A stretch of DNA of 64,000 nt from Mycolicibacterium alvei (lineage in GTDB: Bacteria > Actinomycetota > Actinomycetes > Mycobacteriales > Mycobacteriaceae). A program made the translations under genes and the position numbers. The stretch spans positions 62,001 through 126,000 of the forward strand of contig NZ_AP022565.1 in assembly GCF_010727325.1 (NCBI RefSeq), given 5' to 3'. This document shows positions 48,113-56,637 of this stretch, piece by piece. How positions within the stretch are numbered: position 1 is the first letter of the stretch; each line of letters opens with the position of its first letter. The notes beneath the pieces are model-generated. The model had not been told where the DNA came from, ran no database searches, and worked only from the letters and a program-made list of their open reading frames with translations.

Positions 48113-49510
48113 GTGGCATCCATCATCGACACCGTTGCGAACCTGGCGAAACGCCGTGGCCTTGTCTTCCAGTCCGGAGAGATCTACGGCGGCACCAAGT
48201 CCGCGTGGGATTACGGCCCACTCGGCGTTGAGCTCAAGGAGAACATCAAGCGCCAGTGGTGGAAGTCCATGGTCACCGGCCGCGACGACGTCGTCGGCCT
48301 CGACAGTGCGATCATCCTGCCGCGCCAGGTGTGGGTGGCCTCCGGTCACGTCGACGTGTTCAACGACCCGCTGGTGGAGTGCCTGAGCTGCCACAAGCGT
48401 CATCGCCAGGACCACATGCAGGAGGCGTACGCCGCCAAGAAGAGCACGCGCGACACCGCCGTGGATCCAGACACCGTGTCGATGGACGAGATCGTCTGCC
48501 CCGACTGCGGCACCAAGGGGCAGTGGACCGAGCCCCGTGACTTCAACATGATGCTCAAGACCTACCTCGGTCCGATCGAGTCGGAGGAGGGTCTGCACTA
48601 CCTGCGCCCGGAGACCGCCCAGGGCATCTTCGTCAACTTCGCCAACGTGGTGACCACCGCGCGTCGCAAGCCGCCGTTCGGCATCGGCCAGATCGGCAAG
48701 AGCTTCCGCAACGAGATCACCCCGGGCAACTTCATCTTCCGCACCCGCGAGTTCGAGCAGATGGAGATGGAGTTCTTCGTCGAGCCGTCCACGGCTCCGG
48801 AATGGCACAAGTACTGGATCGAGACCCGGCTGCAGTGGTACGTCGACCTCGGCATCGACCGGGACAACCTGCGCCTGTACGACCATCCCAAAGAGAAGCT
48901 GTCGCACTACTCCGACGGCACCGTCGACATCGAGTACAAGTTCGGTTTCGCCGGCAATCCCTGGGGTGAGTTGGAAGGCATCGCCAACCGCACCAACTTC
49001 GACCTGACTACGCACTCAAAGCATTCCGGTGCCGACCTGTCGTTCTACGACCAGGGGACCGACACCCGCTACGTGCCGTACGTGATCGAACCCGCGGCCG
49101 GCCTGACCCGCTCGCTGATGGCGTTCCTGGTCGACTCCTACACCGAGGACGAGGCCCCCAACTCCAAGGGCGGGGTGGACAAGCGCACCGTGCTCAAGCT
49201 CGACCCGCGCCTGGCCCCGATCAAGGCGGCGGTGTTGCCGTTGTCGCGCAATGCCGATCTGTCACCCAAGGCCCGCGATCTGGCCGCCGAGCTGCGCAAG
49301 AACTGGAACGTCGAATTCGACGACGCCGGTGCGATCGGCCGGCGCTACCGCCGTCAGGACGAGATCGGTACGCCGTATTGCGTGACAGTCGATTTCGACA
49401 CCCTGGAGGACAACGCAGTCACCATCCGTGAGCGCGACGCCATGACCCAGGAGCGCATCGCACTGGACAAGGTGTCGGACTACCTGGCCGTGCGGCTCAA
49501 GGGCTGCTGA
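48113..49510 (+). CDS. glyS: Glycyl-tRNA synthetase (class II, single-chain type)
   Basis: A 465-residue homodimeric-type class II glycyl-tRNA synthetase. Motif 2 is in [21 protein letters not shown] and motif 3 in [14 protein letters not shown]; Cys residues ([17 protein letters not shown]) form a zinc-binding insertion. GTG 48113 gives the conserved start [26 protein letters not shown]; the frame open upstream to 47768 is antisense to smtB. Confidence 0.96.
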   Translation: MASIIDTVANLAKRRGLVFQSGEIYGGTKSAWDYGPLGVELKENIKRQWWKSMVTGRDDVVGLDSAIILPRQVWVASGHVDVFNDPLVECLSCHKRHRQDHMQEAYAAKKSTRDTAVDPDTVSMDEIVCPDCGTKGQWTEPRDFNMMLKTYLGPIESEEGLHYLRPETAQGIFVNFANVVTTARRKPPFGIGQIGKSFRNEITPGNFIFRTREFEQMEMEFFVEPSTAPEWHKYWIETRLQWYVDLGIDRDNLRLYDHPKEKLSHYSDGTVDIEYKFGFAGNPWGELEGIANRTNFDLTTHSKHSGADLSFYDQGTDTRYVPYVIEPAAGLTRSLMAFLVDSYTEDEAPNSKGGVDKRTVLKLDPRLAPIKAAVLPLSRNADLSPKARDLAAELRKNWNVEFDDAGAIGRRYRRQDEIGTPYCVTVDFDTLEDNAVTIRERDAMTQERIALDKVSDYLAVRLKGC

Positions 49511-49522
49511 CTTTCCCCGCTA

Positions 49523-51562
49523 CTAGAAGCGGCCGCCGCCTCCGCTGTAGCTGCGGCCCGACGAACGCGACGATCCGCCATAGGATGTCGGGCGTCCCAT
49601 GCTGCGGCCACCGCCGTAGCCGCCCCCGTACCCTCCGCCGAAGCTGCCTCCGAAACCGCCGCCTCCGCGCAGGATGTTGCCGATGAGGATGCCGCCGAGC
49701 ACCGCGCCCATGTCCGAGCCTCCGCCTCCGCCTCCGCCGTACTGGGAGGTGTAGGACCGCTGTGCCGCTCGCACGTCGTCGTTGGCCAGGCCTTGCGCCT
49801 GGGCGGCCAACGTCGACGCGCCGTTGGCATGTGCCACCGCTTCATCGGGATTCTCGGTGCGTTTGGCGGCGGCGGCCTGTAGTTGCCGTTGCGCCTCGGC
49901 CAGCCGGGTACGGGCCTCCGGTCCGATGCTGCCGCGCCGCGTCTCGATGAAGTCCGACACCGCCTTGATCCGTGACTGGGCGGTGAACAGCGCCTGCTCG
50001 AGCGCGCGGGCCAGTCGCTCGGCGGCCTCTTGCTGTTCGTGCACGCCGGCCAGCAGCTGATCGAGTTCGGCGTCGGCCTTGGTCAGCCGGGTGAAGGTGC
50101 CCAGCGGGTCGGCCTTGCCGTTGGTCGTAGCGTCGTCGGCGGCCTTCCTGGCCATGTCACGGGCGGTACTCAGCTTGTCGGCCTGCGGCGTACCGGATTG
50201 CGCCAGAAGTGAATTCGCCTGGTCGATACCGGCCTGAATATCGGTGATCGCGGCGGGCAGGTCGGCCAGCGCCCGGTTGATGTCGGAGGCGGCGCTGTCC
50301 ACGGCGTCGAGCAGGGTCCGGGTCTGATCGAGGGCGGATTCGGCCGAGCGCACCGCATCCACCAGCGCGGTCTGATCGGTGGCAGGCCGGGATACCAGGC
50401 TGCGGCCCGTGGTGATGTTGCGGTCGGCGAACGCCAGGCGTTCCTTGGCGGTGTCCACATTGGTCGACACCGAACTCAATGCGGTGGCGTCGAATTGGGT
50501 GCGCAGGGTGTTCAGTGTCTGGCCGCTCGGTTCGAGGCGGGCGGTCAGGCCGACCATCTGTTGGGTCATGGCGTCGAGCCGGGTCGGGGCGTTGATCACC
50601 AGATCGCGCAACTGCTCGAAGGCCTGGCTCTGTGCGTCCAACTCGCGGTCGGCCCTGGCCGCCGACACCACCACCTGCGTCAACAGCTGACGCTGCTGCA
50701 GCGGTGTCTCGGGGGCGTCGTCATCGAGTGTCTGCCGCACGGTGAATGCTTGGGCCAGAGCTTTTTTCGCATTCTCCAGGGCCATGCTGAACGGTTCGGT
50801 GCGGTGGGTGCCGAACTCCTCGACCGCCAGTTCCAGCTCAGCGGCACTGGTGCGGACGGCATTGTCGACGTCGACCACGATCGAGCGGGACAGCTCATCG
50901 AGCGCATCCAGCGGCACCGACGCCAAAGCGTTGGGGTCGGTCGGATCGACTCGCTTGGCCGCCTCGAACTCGGCGCGGCGGCGCTTGGCCCGGCGCCGGC
51001 GCGACCACCACCACAACAACCCGGCCAGCACGAGCACCACGCCGAGGGCGATCAGCAGGGCCGGCCACGAGATCCCGGCTCCCGCCGCCGCGGCGGGAGG
51101 ATTGGCCTTCAAACCGTTGGCGGCGGCGATGGCCGCACCCGCCCAGTCGTCACGACGCAGGGCCGGTTCGACGCTGTTGCGCCGAATGTCGTCGGCGCGG
51201 GCGTTGCCGCCGGGGACGGTGCTCGGCACCTGGAAGGCATAGGACCGCGCGTTGGTTGCGACCGCCAGCAGCGCATCGTCGTCGCCGAGATCGCTGAGCT
51301 GAATCGTGCTCTGCGCCCAGCCCGACTGGTTCTGGCCGGAGAAGTCGTCGACGAAAACCACCCACAGCTGAATACGTTTGGTGTCGTAGAGCTGGTCGAG
51401 GGCACGCTCCACGTTGGCGCGCTGAGGAGCCGACAAGACCCCGGCGTGGTCGGTGAGTTGGGTGGCCAACCGCAGTGGCGGCTCGGCCGCGGCGCAGGGG
51501 GCAACCAACAGTCCGGTGAGCAGGATCGCGAGCAGCGCGGACAGCAGACGGGCGATACGCAT
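49523..51562 (-). CDS. TPM-domain membrane protein with glycine-rich tail (Rv2345 type)
   Basis: A 679-residue protein: signal peptide (MRIARLLSALLAILLTGLLVAPCAAA), an exported TPM (DUF477) domain (about 30-155), one transmembrane helix (about 170-192, PALLIALGVVLVLAGLLWWW) followed by a basic stop-transfer RRRRAKRRR, a long Ala/Glu/Gln-rich helical region likely to be coiled coil (200-590), and a Gly/Ser/Tyr-rich tail ending SGGGGRF. TPM proteins assist membrane protein quality control in some bacteria; no enzyme function is assured. ATG 51562 is chosen for its signal peptide. Convergent with glyS and divergent from dgt. Confidence 0.85.
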   Translation of the reverse strand: MRIARLLSALLAILLTGLLVAPCAAAEPPLRLATQLTDHAGVLSAPQRANVERALDQLYDTKRIQLWVVFVDDFSGQNQSGWAQSTIQLSDLGDDDALLAVATNARSYAFQVPSTVPGGNARADDIRRNSVEPALRRDDWAGAAIAAANGLKANPPAAAAGAGISWPALLIALGVVLVLAGLLWWWSRRRRAKRRRAEFEAAKRVDPTDPNALASVPLDALDELSRSIVVDVDNAVRTSAAELELAVEEFGTHRTEPFSMALENAKKALAQAFTVRQTLDDDAPETPLQQRQLLTQVVVSAARADRELDAQSQAFEQLRDLVINAPTRLDAMTQQMVGLTARLEPSGQTLNTLRTQFDATALSSVSTNVDTAKERLAFADRNITTGRSLVSRPATDQTALVDAVRSAESALDQTRTLLDAVDSAASDINRALADLPAAITDIQAGIDQANSLLAQSGTPQADKLSTARDMARKAADDATTNGKADPLGTFTRLTKADAELDQLLAGVHEQQEAAERLARALEQALFTAQSRIKAVSDFIETRRGSIGPEARTRLAEAQRQLQAAAAKRTENPDEAVAHANGASTLAAQAQGLANDDVRAAQRSYTSQYGGGGGGGSDMGAVLGGILIGNILRGGGGFGGSFGGGYGGGYGGGRSMGRPTSYGGSSRSSGRSYSGGGGRF

Positions 51563-51621
51563 GACCGCCAATCTAATGCGCTGCGGGGTTGGCGCGTCGG
51601 TTCCTGGCAGACTGTGCGTCG

Positions 51622-52896
51622 GTGAACGGGGATACGCAGGCCTGCTATGACGACTTCGACGGGCAACGTCTGGTGGTCGAGTCGCCCAAGGGTGCCGCGC
51701 TGCCCGGGACCGACACCGAGCACCGCACCGACTTCGCCCGTGATCGGGCCCGCGTGTTGCACAGTGCAGCGCTGCGGCGGCTGGCCGACAAGACCCAGGT
51801 CGTCGGGCCACGACATGGAGACACCCCGCGCACCCGGCTCACCCACTCACTCGAGGTGGCCCAGATCGGTCGCGGAATGGCGATCGGGTTGGGCTGTGAT
51901 CCCGACCTGGTGGACCTGGCCGGTCTGGCCCACGACATCGGGCACCCGCCCTACGGGCACAACGGTGAGCGTGCGCTCGACGAGATCGCGAAACCGTTCG
52001 GCGGGTTCGAGGGTAATGCCCAGAACTTCCGGATACTCACCCGGTTGGAGCCCAAAGTTCTTGACGCCGAGGGACGTTCTGCCGGACTCAACCTGACGAG
52101 GGCCGCGCTGGACGCGGTGGCGAAGTATCCGTGGCCGAGCTTCGGCACCCGTAAGAAATACGGTTTCTACGACGACGACGTCGAGGCCGCCGAATGGATG
52201 CGCGCCGGTGCGCCCGCCGAGCGGCCGTGCCTGGAGGCCCAGGTGATGGACTGGGCCGACGACGTCGCCTATTCGGTGCACGACGTGGAGGACGGCGTGA
52301 TCTCCGGGCGCATCGACCTGCGGGTGCTCGGCGATCCCGATGCGGCGTCCTCGCTGGCGGACCTGGGGGCCAAGAACTTTCCCAGCGTCACCCACGACGA
52401 TCTGCTGGCCGCCGCCGAGCGACTGTCGCACGTGCCCGTGGTGGCCGCGGTGGGGCGCTACGACGGAACGTTGGCGTCCTCGGTTGCCCTGAAGACGTTG
52501 ACCAGCGAACTGGTCGGGCGCTTTGCCAATGCGGCGATCACCCAGACCCGGGCCGTTGCCGGGGCCAGACCGCTACGTCGTTTCGACGCCGAGCTGACGG
52601 TTCCGCCGCTGGTGCGCGCCGAGGTGGTCCTGCTCAAGATGCTGGCGCTGCAGTTCATCATGTCCGACCACCGGCATCTGCAGATCCAGGCTGATCAGCG
52701 CACCCTCATCCACGAGGTCGCCCTCGCGCTGTGGGCGCAGGCGCCGGGCAGCCTGGACCCGCAGTTCGCGCCAGAGTTCGACGCGGCCGCCGACGACGGC
52801 GCCCGGTTGCGCGTGGTGGTCGACCAGATTGCGTCCTACACCGAGAGCCGGTTGGAGCGAGTGCATGAGGCCCGTTCGCCCAGACCCCTAGAATGA
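51622..52896 (+). CDS. dgt: Deoxyguanosine triphosphate triphosphohydrolase-like HD protein
   Basis: A 424-residue HD-domain dNTPase that splits dNTPs to nucleosides and triphosphate. The metal-binding residues are in [15 protein letters not shown] and [16 protein letters not shown], plus [18 protein letters not shown] 51622 gives an N terminus ([15 protein letters not shown]) like that of M. tuberculosis Dgt; an earlier TTG at 51589 is possible. dnaG follows after 4 bases, so the two are co-transcribed as in related genomes. Confidence 0.92.
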   Translation: MNGDTQACYDDFDGQRLVVESPKGAALPGTDTEHRTDFARDRARVLHSAALRRLADKTQVVGPRHGDTPRTRLTHSLEVAQIGRGMAIGLGCDPDLVDLAGLAHDIGHPPYGHNGERALDEIAKPFGGFEGNAQNFRILTRLEPKVLDAEGRSAGLNLTRAALDAVAKYPWPSFGTRKKYGFYDDDVEAAEWMRAGAPAERPCLEAQVMDWADDVAYSVHDVEDGVISGRIDLRVLGDPDAASSLADLGAKNFPSVTHDDLLAAAERLSHVPVVAAVGRYDGTLASSVALKTLTSELVGRFANAAITQTRAVAGARPLRRFDAELTVPPLVRAEVVLLKMLALQFIMSDHRHLQIQADQRTLIHEVALALWAQAPGSLDPQFAPEFDAAADDGARLRVVVDQIASYTESRLERVHEARSPRPLE

Positions 52897-52900
52897 GCCG

Positions 52901-54811
52901 GTGGCCGGCCGGATTTCAGATCGCGATATCGCGGCCATCCGTGAAAAGGTCCGCATCGAGGATGTCGTCGGTGACTACGTCCAGCTGAGGCGGGCCGGGG
53001 CCGACTCGATGAAGGGTCTTTGCCCGTTCCACGACGAGAAGTCGCCGTCGTTCCACGTGCGGCCGAATCACGGTCACTTCCACTGCTTCGGCTGCGGCGA
53101 GGGCGGCGATGTCTACGCCTTCATCCAGAAGATCGAGCACGTCACGTTCGTCGAGGCGGTCGAGCTGTTGGCCGACAAGGTCGGCTACACCGTCACCTAC
53201 ACCGGCTCGTCGACGACCAATGTGCAGCGCGACCGGGGCAGCCGCAGCCGGTTGCTGGCCGCCAATGCCGCCGCCCAGGAGTTCTACGCCGAGGCGCTGA
53301 CCTCGGATGAGGCCGCCGAGGCGCGCAAATACCTGACCGAGCGCAACTTCGACGCCGCCGCGGCCGCCCAGTTCGGGTGCGGTTTCGCGCCGTCGGGGTG
53401 GGACAAGCTGACAAAGCATTTGCTGCGCTTGGGTTTCGAGTTCAAGGAGTTGGAGGCGGCCGGGCTGAGCCGGGAGGGCAAGCGCGGGCCGATGGACCGG
53501 TTCCACCGACGGCTGCTGTGGCCGATTCGGGTGTCCTCGGGCGAGACCATCGGCTTCGGCGCGCGTCGGTTGTTCGACGACGATCAGAACCAGGCCAAGT
53601 ACGTCAACACCCCCGAGACGGTGCTGTACAAGAAGTCGCAGGTGCTGTTCGGACTGGACCGCGCCAAGCGGGACATCGCCAAGGGACATCAGGCCGTCGT
53701 CGTCGAGGGCTACACCGATGTGATGGCCATGCACCAGGCCGGGGTGACCACCGCGGTGGCCTCGTGCGGCACCGCGTTCGGTGAACAGCATCTGTCGATG
53801 CTGCGCCGGTTGATGATGGACGACAATTTCTTCCGCGGTGAACTGATCTACGTGTTCGACGGCGACGCCGCGGGTCAGGCTGCCGCGGTGAAGGCGTTCG
53901 AGGGCGAGCAGAACCTGTCCGGTCAGTCGTTCGTGGCGGTGGCGCCCGACGGGATGGATCCGTGCGACCTGCGACTGCGCTCCGGCGACGGTGCGGTGCG
54001 CGATCTGGTGGCACGACGAACGCCGTTGTTCGAGTTCGTGATTCGTAGCGCACTGGCCGAGCACAACCTGGACAGCGCGGAGGGCCGGGTGGCGGCACTG
54101 CGGCGCTGCGTGCCGATCGCGGCCCGGATCAAGGACCAGACGCTGCGCGACGAGTACGCCAGGCAGCTGGCCGGCTGGGTCGGCTGGGACAACGTCGCTC
54201 AGGTGATCGGCCGGGTGCGGGAGGAAGCCAGTGGCGGCCGCAGGGATTCGCGGCGTCAGCCTGCGCGGCAACCGGTGCGACCCAGGCAGACCCCGGAATC
54301 GGCACCCATCGACCGACCCAATCCGACCGATCCGACGCTGTGGCCGCAGCGCGAGGCGCTCAAGGCGGGTCTGCAGTATCCGGCGATCGCCGGCCCGGTG
54401 TTCGATTCGCTGACCGTCGAGAGCTTCACCCACCCCGGGTACGCCGCCGTACGTTCGGCGATCGAGACGGCCGGCGGCGTGGCATCGGGCATATCCGGGG
54501 CCCAGTGGATCGAGACCGTCCGCGAGCAGACCATCGCCCCGGCCGCGGCCGGCCTGGTCAACGAACTGGGCGTCGAGGCCATCAACGTCGAGGACGACGA
54601 GCACCTGCCGCGCTACATCAGCAGCGTGCTGGCCCGACTGCAGGAGGTCTGGGTGGGTCGCCAGATCGCCGAGGTGAAGTCCAAGCTGCAACGCATGTCA
54701 CCGGTGGAGCAGGGAGACGAATATCACGCCTTGTTCGGTGACCTGGTGGCCATGGAGTCCTACCGGCGCAGCCTGCTCGAACAGGCCAGTGGCGACGACC
54801 TGACTGCGTGA
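52901..54811 (+). CDS. dnaG: DNA primase
   Basis: A 636-residue replicative primase. It has a CHC2-type zinc finger (CPFHDEKSPSFHV...HCFGCGEGGD), the RNAP basic motif and TOPRIM core (VVVEGYTDVMAMHQAG, YVFDGDAAGQAA) and a C-terminal DnaB-interacting domain. GTG 52901 gives the standard start AGRISDRDIAAIREKVRIEDVVGDYV. Length is close to the M. tuberculosis protein (about 640). Confidence 0.97.
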   Translation: MAGRISDRDIAAIREKVRIEDVVGDYVQLRRAGADSMKGLCPFHDEKSPSFHVRPNHGHFHCFGCGEGGDVYAFIQKIEHVTFVEAVELLADKVGYTVTYTGSSTTNVQRDRGSRSRLLAANAAAQEFYAEALTSDEAAEARKYLTERNFDAAAAAQFGCGFAPSGWDKLTKHLLRLGFEFKELEAAGLSREGKRGPMDRFHRRLLWPIRVSSGETIGFGARRLFDDDQNQAKYVNTPETVLYKKSQVLFGLDRAKRDIAKGHQAVVVEGYTDVMAMHQAGVTTAVASCGTAFGEQHLSMLRRLMMDDNFFRGELIYVFDGDAAGQAAAVKAFEGEQNLSGQSFVAVAPDGMDPCDLRLRSGDGAVRDLVARRTPLFEFVIRSALAEHNLDSAEGRVAALRRCVPIAARIKDQTLRDEYARQLAGWVGWDNVAQVIGRVREEASGGRRDSRRQPARQPVRPRQTPESAPIDRPNPTDPTLWPQREALKAGLQYPAIAGPVFDSLTVESFTHPGYAAVRSAIETAGGVASGISGAQWIETVREQTIAPAAAGLVNELGVEAINVEDDEHLPRYISSVLARLQEVWVGRQIAEVKSKLQRMSPVEQGDEYHALFGDLVAMESYRRSLLEQASGDDLTA

Positions 54812-54874
54812 TCAGCAACATCGCGATAGGGTGAGGCGCAGTTGGGCCCATCAGACGCGAAAGAGGCACACCCG

Positions 54875-55168
54875 GTGACACGTTTCAGCATGCGGACGCG
54901 GCGGTTCGTCGCTGTCGGCGCATTCGTCCTGGCTGCCGGTGCGGCGGCGGGCGCCCCGGCCCTCATCCCGACGTCTGCCACGGGCCCTGAGATCACGGCC
55001 CAGCCGGCCTGCCTGGCGTGGTTCGGGAACAAAGAGGACGGCAAGTGCCTGTCCTACTCCAACGGCATGCCGGCCAACGTGGGGACACCGTGGGTCGGCG
55101 TCGGGCAGGGTGGCGTGGTCACCGGTCCGCTGCTGCCCGGAACCTCGATCACGCAGGGTATCGGCTAG
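54875..55168 (+). CDS. Small secreted mycobacterial protein
   Basis: A 97-residue protein with a signal peptide (MRTRRFVAVGAFVLAAGAAAGAPA from residue 6) and a short mature part with two Cys (CLAWF, KCLSY) and a Gly-rich end (GVGQGGVVTGPLLPG). GTG 54875 with AAAGAGG eight bases upstream is preferred to a more distant in-frame start at 54842. It sits where M. tuberculosis has Rv2342. Function unknown. Its TAG stop overlaps the stop of the convergent gene within CTAG. Confidence 0.75.
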   Translation: MTRFSMRTRRFVAVGAFVLAAGAAAGAPALIPTSATGPEITAQPACLAWFGNKEDGKCLSYSNGMPANVGTPWVGVGQGGVVTGPLLPGTSITQGIG

Positions 55169-55434
55169 CTCCTACCCGGTACGTTCCGCCGACCGTCGGT
55201 GCTCTCCTTTGGGGTGAGCACCGACGTTTCTGCATCTATGGGGGTCATCGTGAGGAACTGCGGATCCGGCGACACCTGCTTGGCGATCTTGCGCCGTCCG
55301 GCGTCGATCGCCGCCTTGGTGGCGGGATTGGAGGTCACTGCACGGTAGGTACTGGCGATCTGCTCGTAGCGGCGTCGCCCTGCCTTGGCACCCAGCACGT
55401 AGCCGACGGCGATCACGGCGGCATAGCGGATCAC
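55165..55434 (-). CDS. Small membrane-associated hypothetical protein
   Basis: An 89-residue protein starting at GTG 55434 (VIRYAAVIAVGYVLGAKAGRRRYEQI). The first 18 residues form a hydrophobic helix with Gly spacing, followed by a basic amphipathic stretch; similar short YtxH-like proteins are common in actinobacteria. A longer frame to 55503 is possible. Its 3' end overlaps the terminator-like hairpin of the opposite gene. Confidence 0.65.
   Translation of the reverse strand: MIRYAAVIAVGYVLGAKAGRRRYEQIASTYRAVTSNPATKAAIDAGRRKIAKQVSPDPQFLTMTPIDAETSVLTPKESTDGRRNVPGRS
55194..55231 (+). terminator. Intrinsic terminator of the small secreted protein gene
   Basis: CGTCGGTGCTC (55194-55204) pairs perfectly with GAGCACCGACG (55216-55226) across an 11-base loop, followed by TTTCT. 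It starts 26 bases after the stop of the plus-strand gene and lies within the 3' end of the opposing gene. Confidence 0.65.
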
Positions 55435-55609
55435 AGTGTTCCTCCCAAGACGACGTGCCTCCCGAAACGGGCTTCCCGGACAGCAGTTGTGTGTGTACTC
55501 CATCCTGCCTCACATCGGGCCTGGCGCGCCCGTCCGGGAGCGAGTTGGCGGCAGCGGCGGTCGGTACGCTAGAGTCAACGCTCGGCCGCGGAGCTTCCGC
55601 GGAAGGTAG

Positions 55610-55682
55610 TCCCCTGTAGCTCAATTGGCAGAGCTCCCGACTGTTAATCGGGCGGTTATTGGTTCGAGTCCAATCGGGGGAG
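55610..55682 (+). tRNA. asnT: tRNA-Asn (anticodon GTT)
   Basis: A 73-base tRNA. The acceptor arms TCCCCTG and CGGGGGA pair, with one G-T pair; the D arm is AGCTC...GAGCT, the anticodon stem-loop CCCGACTGTTAATCGGG carries GTT, the T arm is ATTGG-TTCGAGT-CCAAT, and G is the discriminator base. CCA is not encoded. The location next to an LppP/LprE-like lipoprotein and dnaG matches asnT in M. tuberculosis. Between 55435 and 55609 only the tRNA promoter region is present. Confidence 0.97.
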
Positions 55683-55695
55683 CAAGTTCTCGAAT

Positions 55696-55713
55696 CCCAG
55701 TCCTAGGACTGGG
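55696..55713. terminator. Perfect palindrome after tRNA-Asn
   Basis: CCCAGTCCTAGGACTGGG is an 18-base perfect palindrome, 14 bases after the tRNA and overlapping the TAG stop of the convergent gene. It could act as a bidirectional terminator; no T-run follows. Confidence 0.45.
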
Positions 55714-56017
55714 GCCGGGCCTGCGCCTGACGCGCCGCCTGGGTCAGCGCCTCCACCAGTGGATTGGAAGCCGACGCGAGGGCATTACGCTCCTCGTCGG
55801 TCAGTTGGTAGAACGTCCACACTCCCCAGGCCGCCGGCCGGACATACACCGTCACCTGTTGCCGGTTGTTCGCCAACACGGCCGGGACGGGCACCGCGCG
55901 ATCGAGGGTGGCGGCGCTGACCATCTCCTCGGCGATCTGTTGGACGTTGGCTGATTCCTGCAGCTGGTACAGCACGGCCTTGTTGGCGGGGCCTTCCATG
56001 GCGAGGAACCAGGCCAT
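55703..56017 (-). CDS. Conserved hypothetical protein
   Basis: A 104-residue protein starting MAWFLAMEGPANKAVLYQLQESANVQQIAEEM. No signal peptide or membrane segment is seen. It has a mixed alpha/beta composition and is rich in Gln and Ala near its end. It is not recognised as a known family. It is convergent with tRNA-Asn and divergent from the lipoprotein gene. Confidence 0.65.
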   Translation of the reverse strand: MAWFLAMEGPANKAVLYQLQESANVQQIAEEMVSAATLDRAVPVPAVLANNRQQVTVYVRPAAWGVWTFYQLTDEERNALASASNPLVEALTQAARQAQARPQS

Positions 56018-56139
56018 CGGTGTCTCCTAGGGGTCGGTGGTCGTCGGCGGATCGCGAGTCGGATCGCCACCAGTGTCACCTATCGGCGCGCCGCCGTCAG
56101 CTCACTTGCTGAGCCGGTCTGATTCGCTACCCTCGGGGT

Positions 56140-56631
56140 GTGCACTCACGGCTGATCGTCATCGTCGCCTTCATCGGTCTCTTTGCGGTTGGTTGCGGCT
56201 GGGGGCCGTCGTCCGCACCGCCGCCCAAGCCTGACACCTGCGCACCGACCGACGGCCCCAGCGCCGACACGGTCGCCGACCAGATCGCCAAACTGCCTGC
56301 CCCCGAAGCGGGCCGGCAGTGGACGCAGGTCAACAGCGGACACACCACCAACTGCCGGCTGTACTGGGTACAGGTGGGTCAGTCGAACCCCGAGCCCAAC
56401 AGCCCCGGGCAGCTGCTGTTCTTCGACCGGCAGAGCCCGATCGGCCCGGCCACCCCTGAGCCCCGGCCCTACATCAACGTGGTCACCAATGCCGATGACA
56501 CCGTGGTGGTGAACTACCAGTGGCAGCAGGGCCATGATTCGCCCACATCGCCGACCGGCATCGCCACCGTGCGGTTCCGGATCTCCGACGACGGCAAACT
56601 GGTTGCCGTCGACCCGCTTCCGAAACCCTGA
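56140..56631 (+). CDS. Exported lipoprotein of the LppP/LprE type
   Basis: A 163-residue lipoprotein. GTG 56140 gives a short signal peptide with lipobox FAVGC (Cys at residue 19) followed by a Pro/Ser-rich spacer. The mature domain has two Cys (DTCAPTDG, TNCRLYW) that could form a disulfide, and motifs such as LPAPEAGRQWTQ and LLFFDRQSPIGPATPEPRPYI typical of mycobacterial LppP/LprE lipoproteins. Role unknown; cell-envelope location is likely. Confidence 0.85.
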   Translation: MHSRLIVIVAFIGLFAVGCGWGPSSAPPPKPDTCAPTDGPSADTVADQIAKLPAPEAGRQWTQVNSGHTTNCRLYWVQVGQSNPEPNSPGQLLFFDRQSPIGPATPEPRPYINVVTNADDTVVVNYQWQQGHDSPTSPTGIATVRFRISDDGKLVAVDPLPKP

Positions 56632-56637
56632 GCCGGC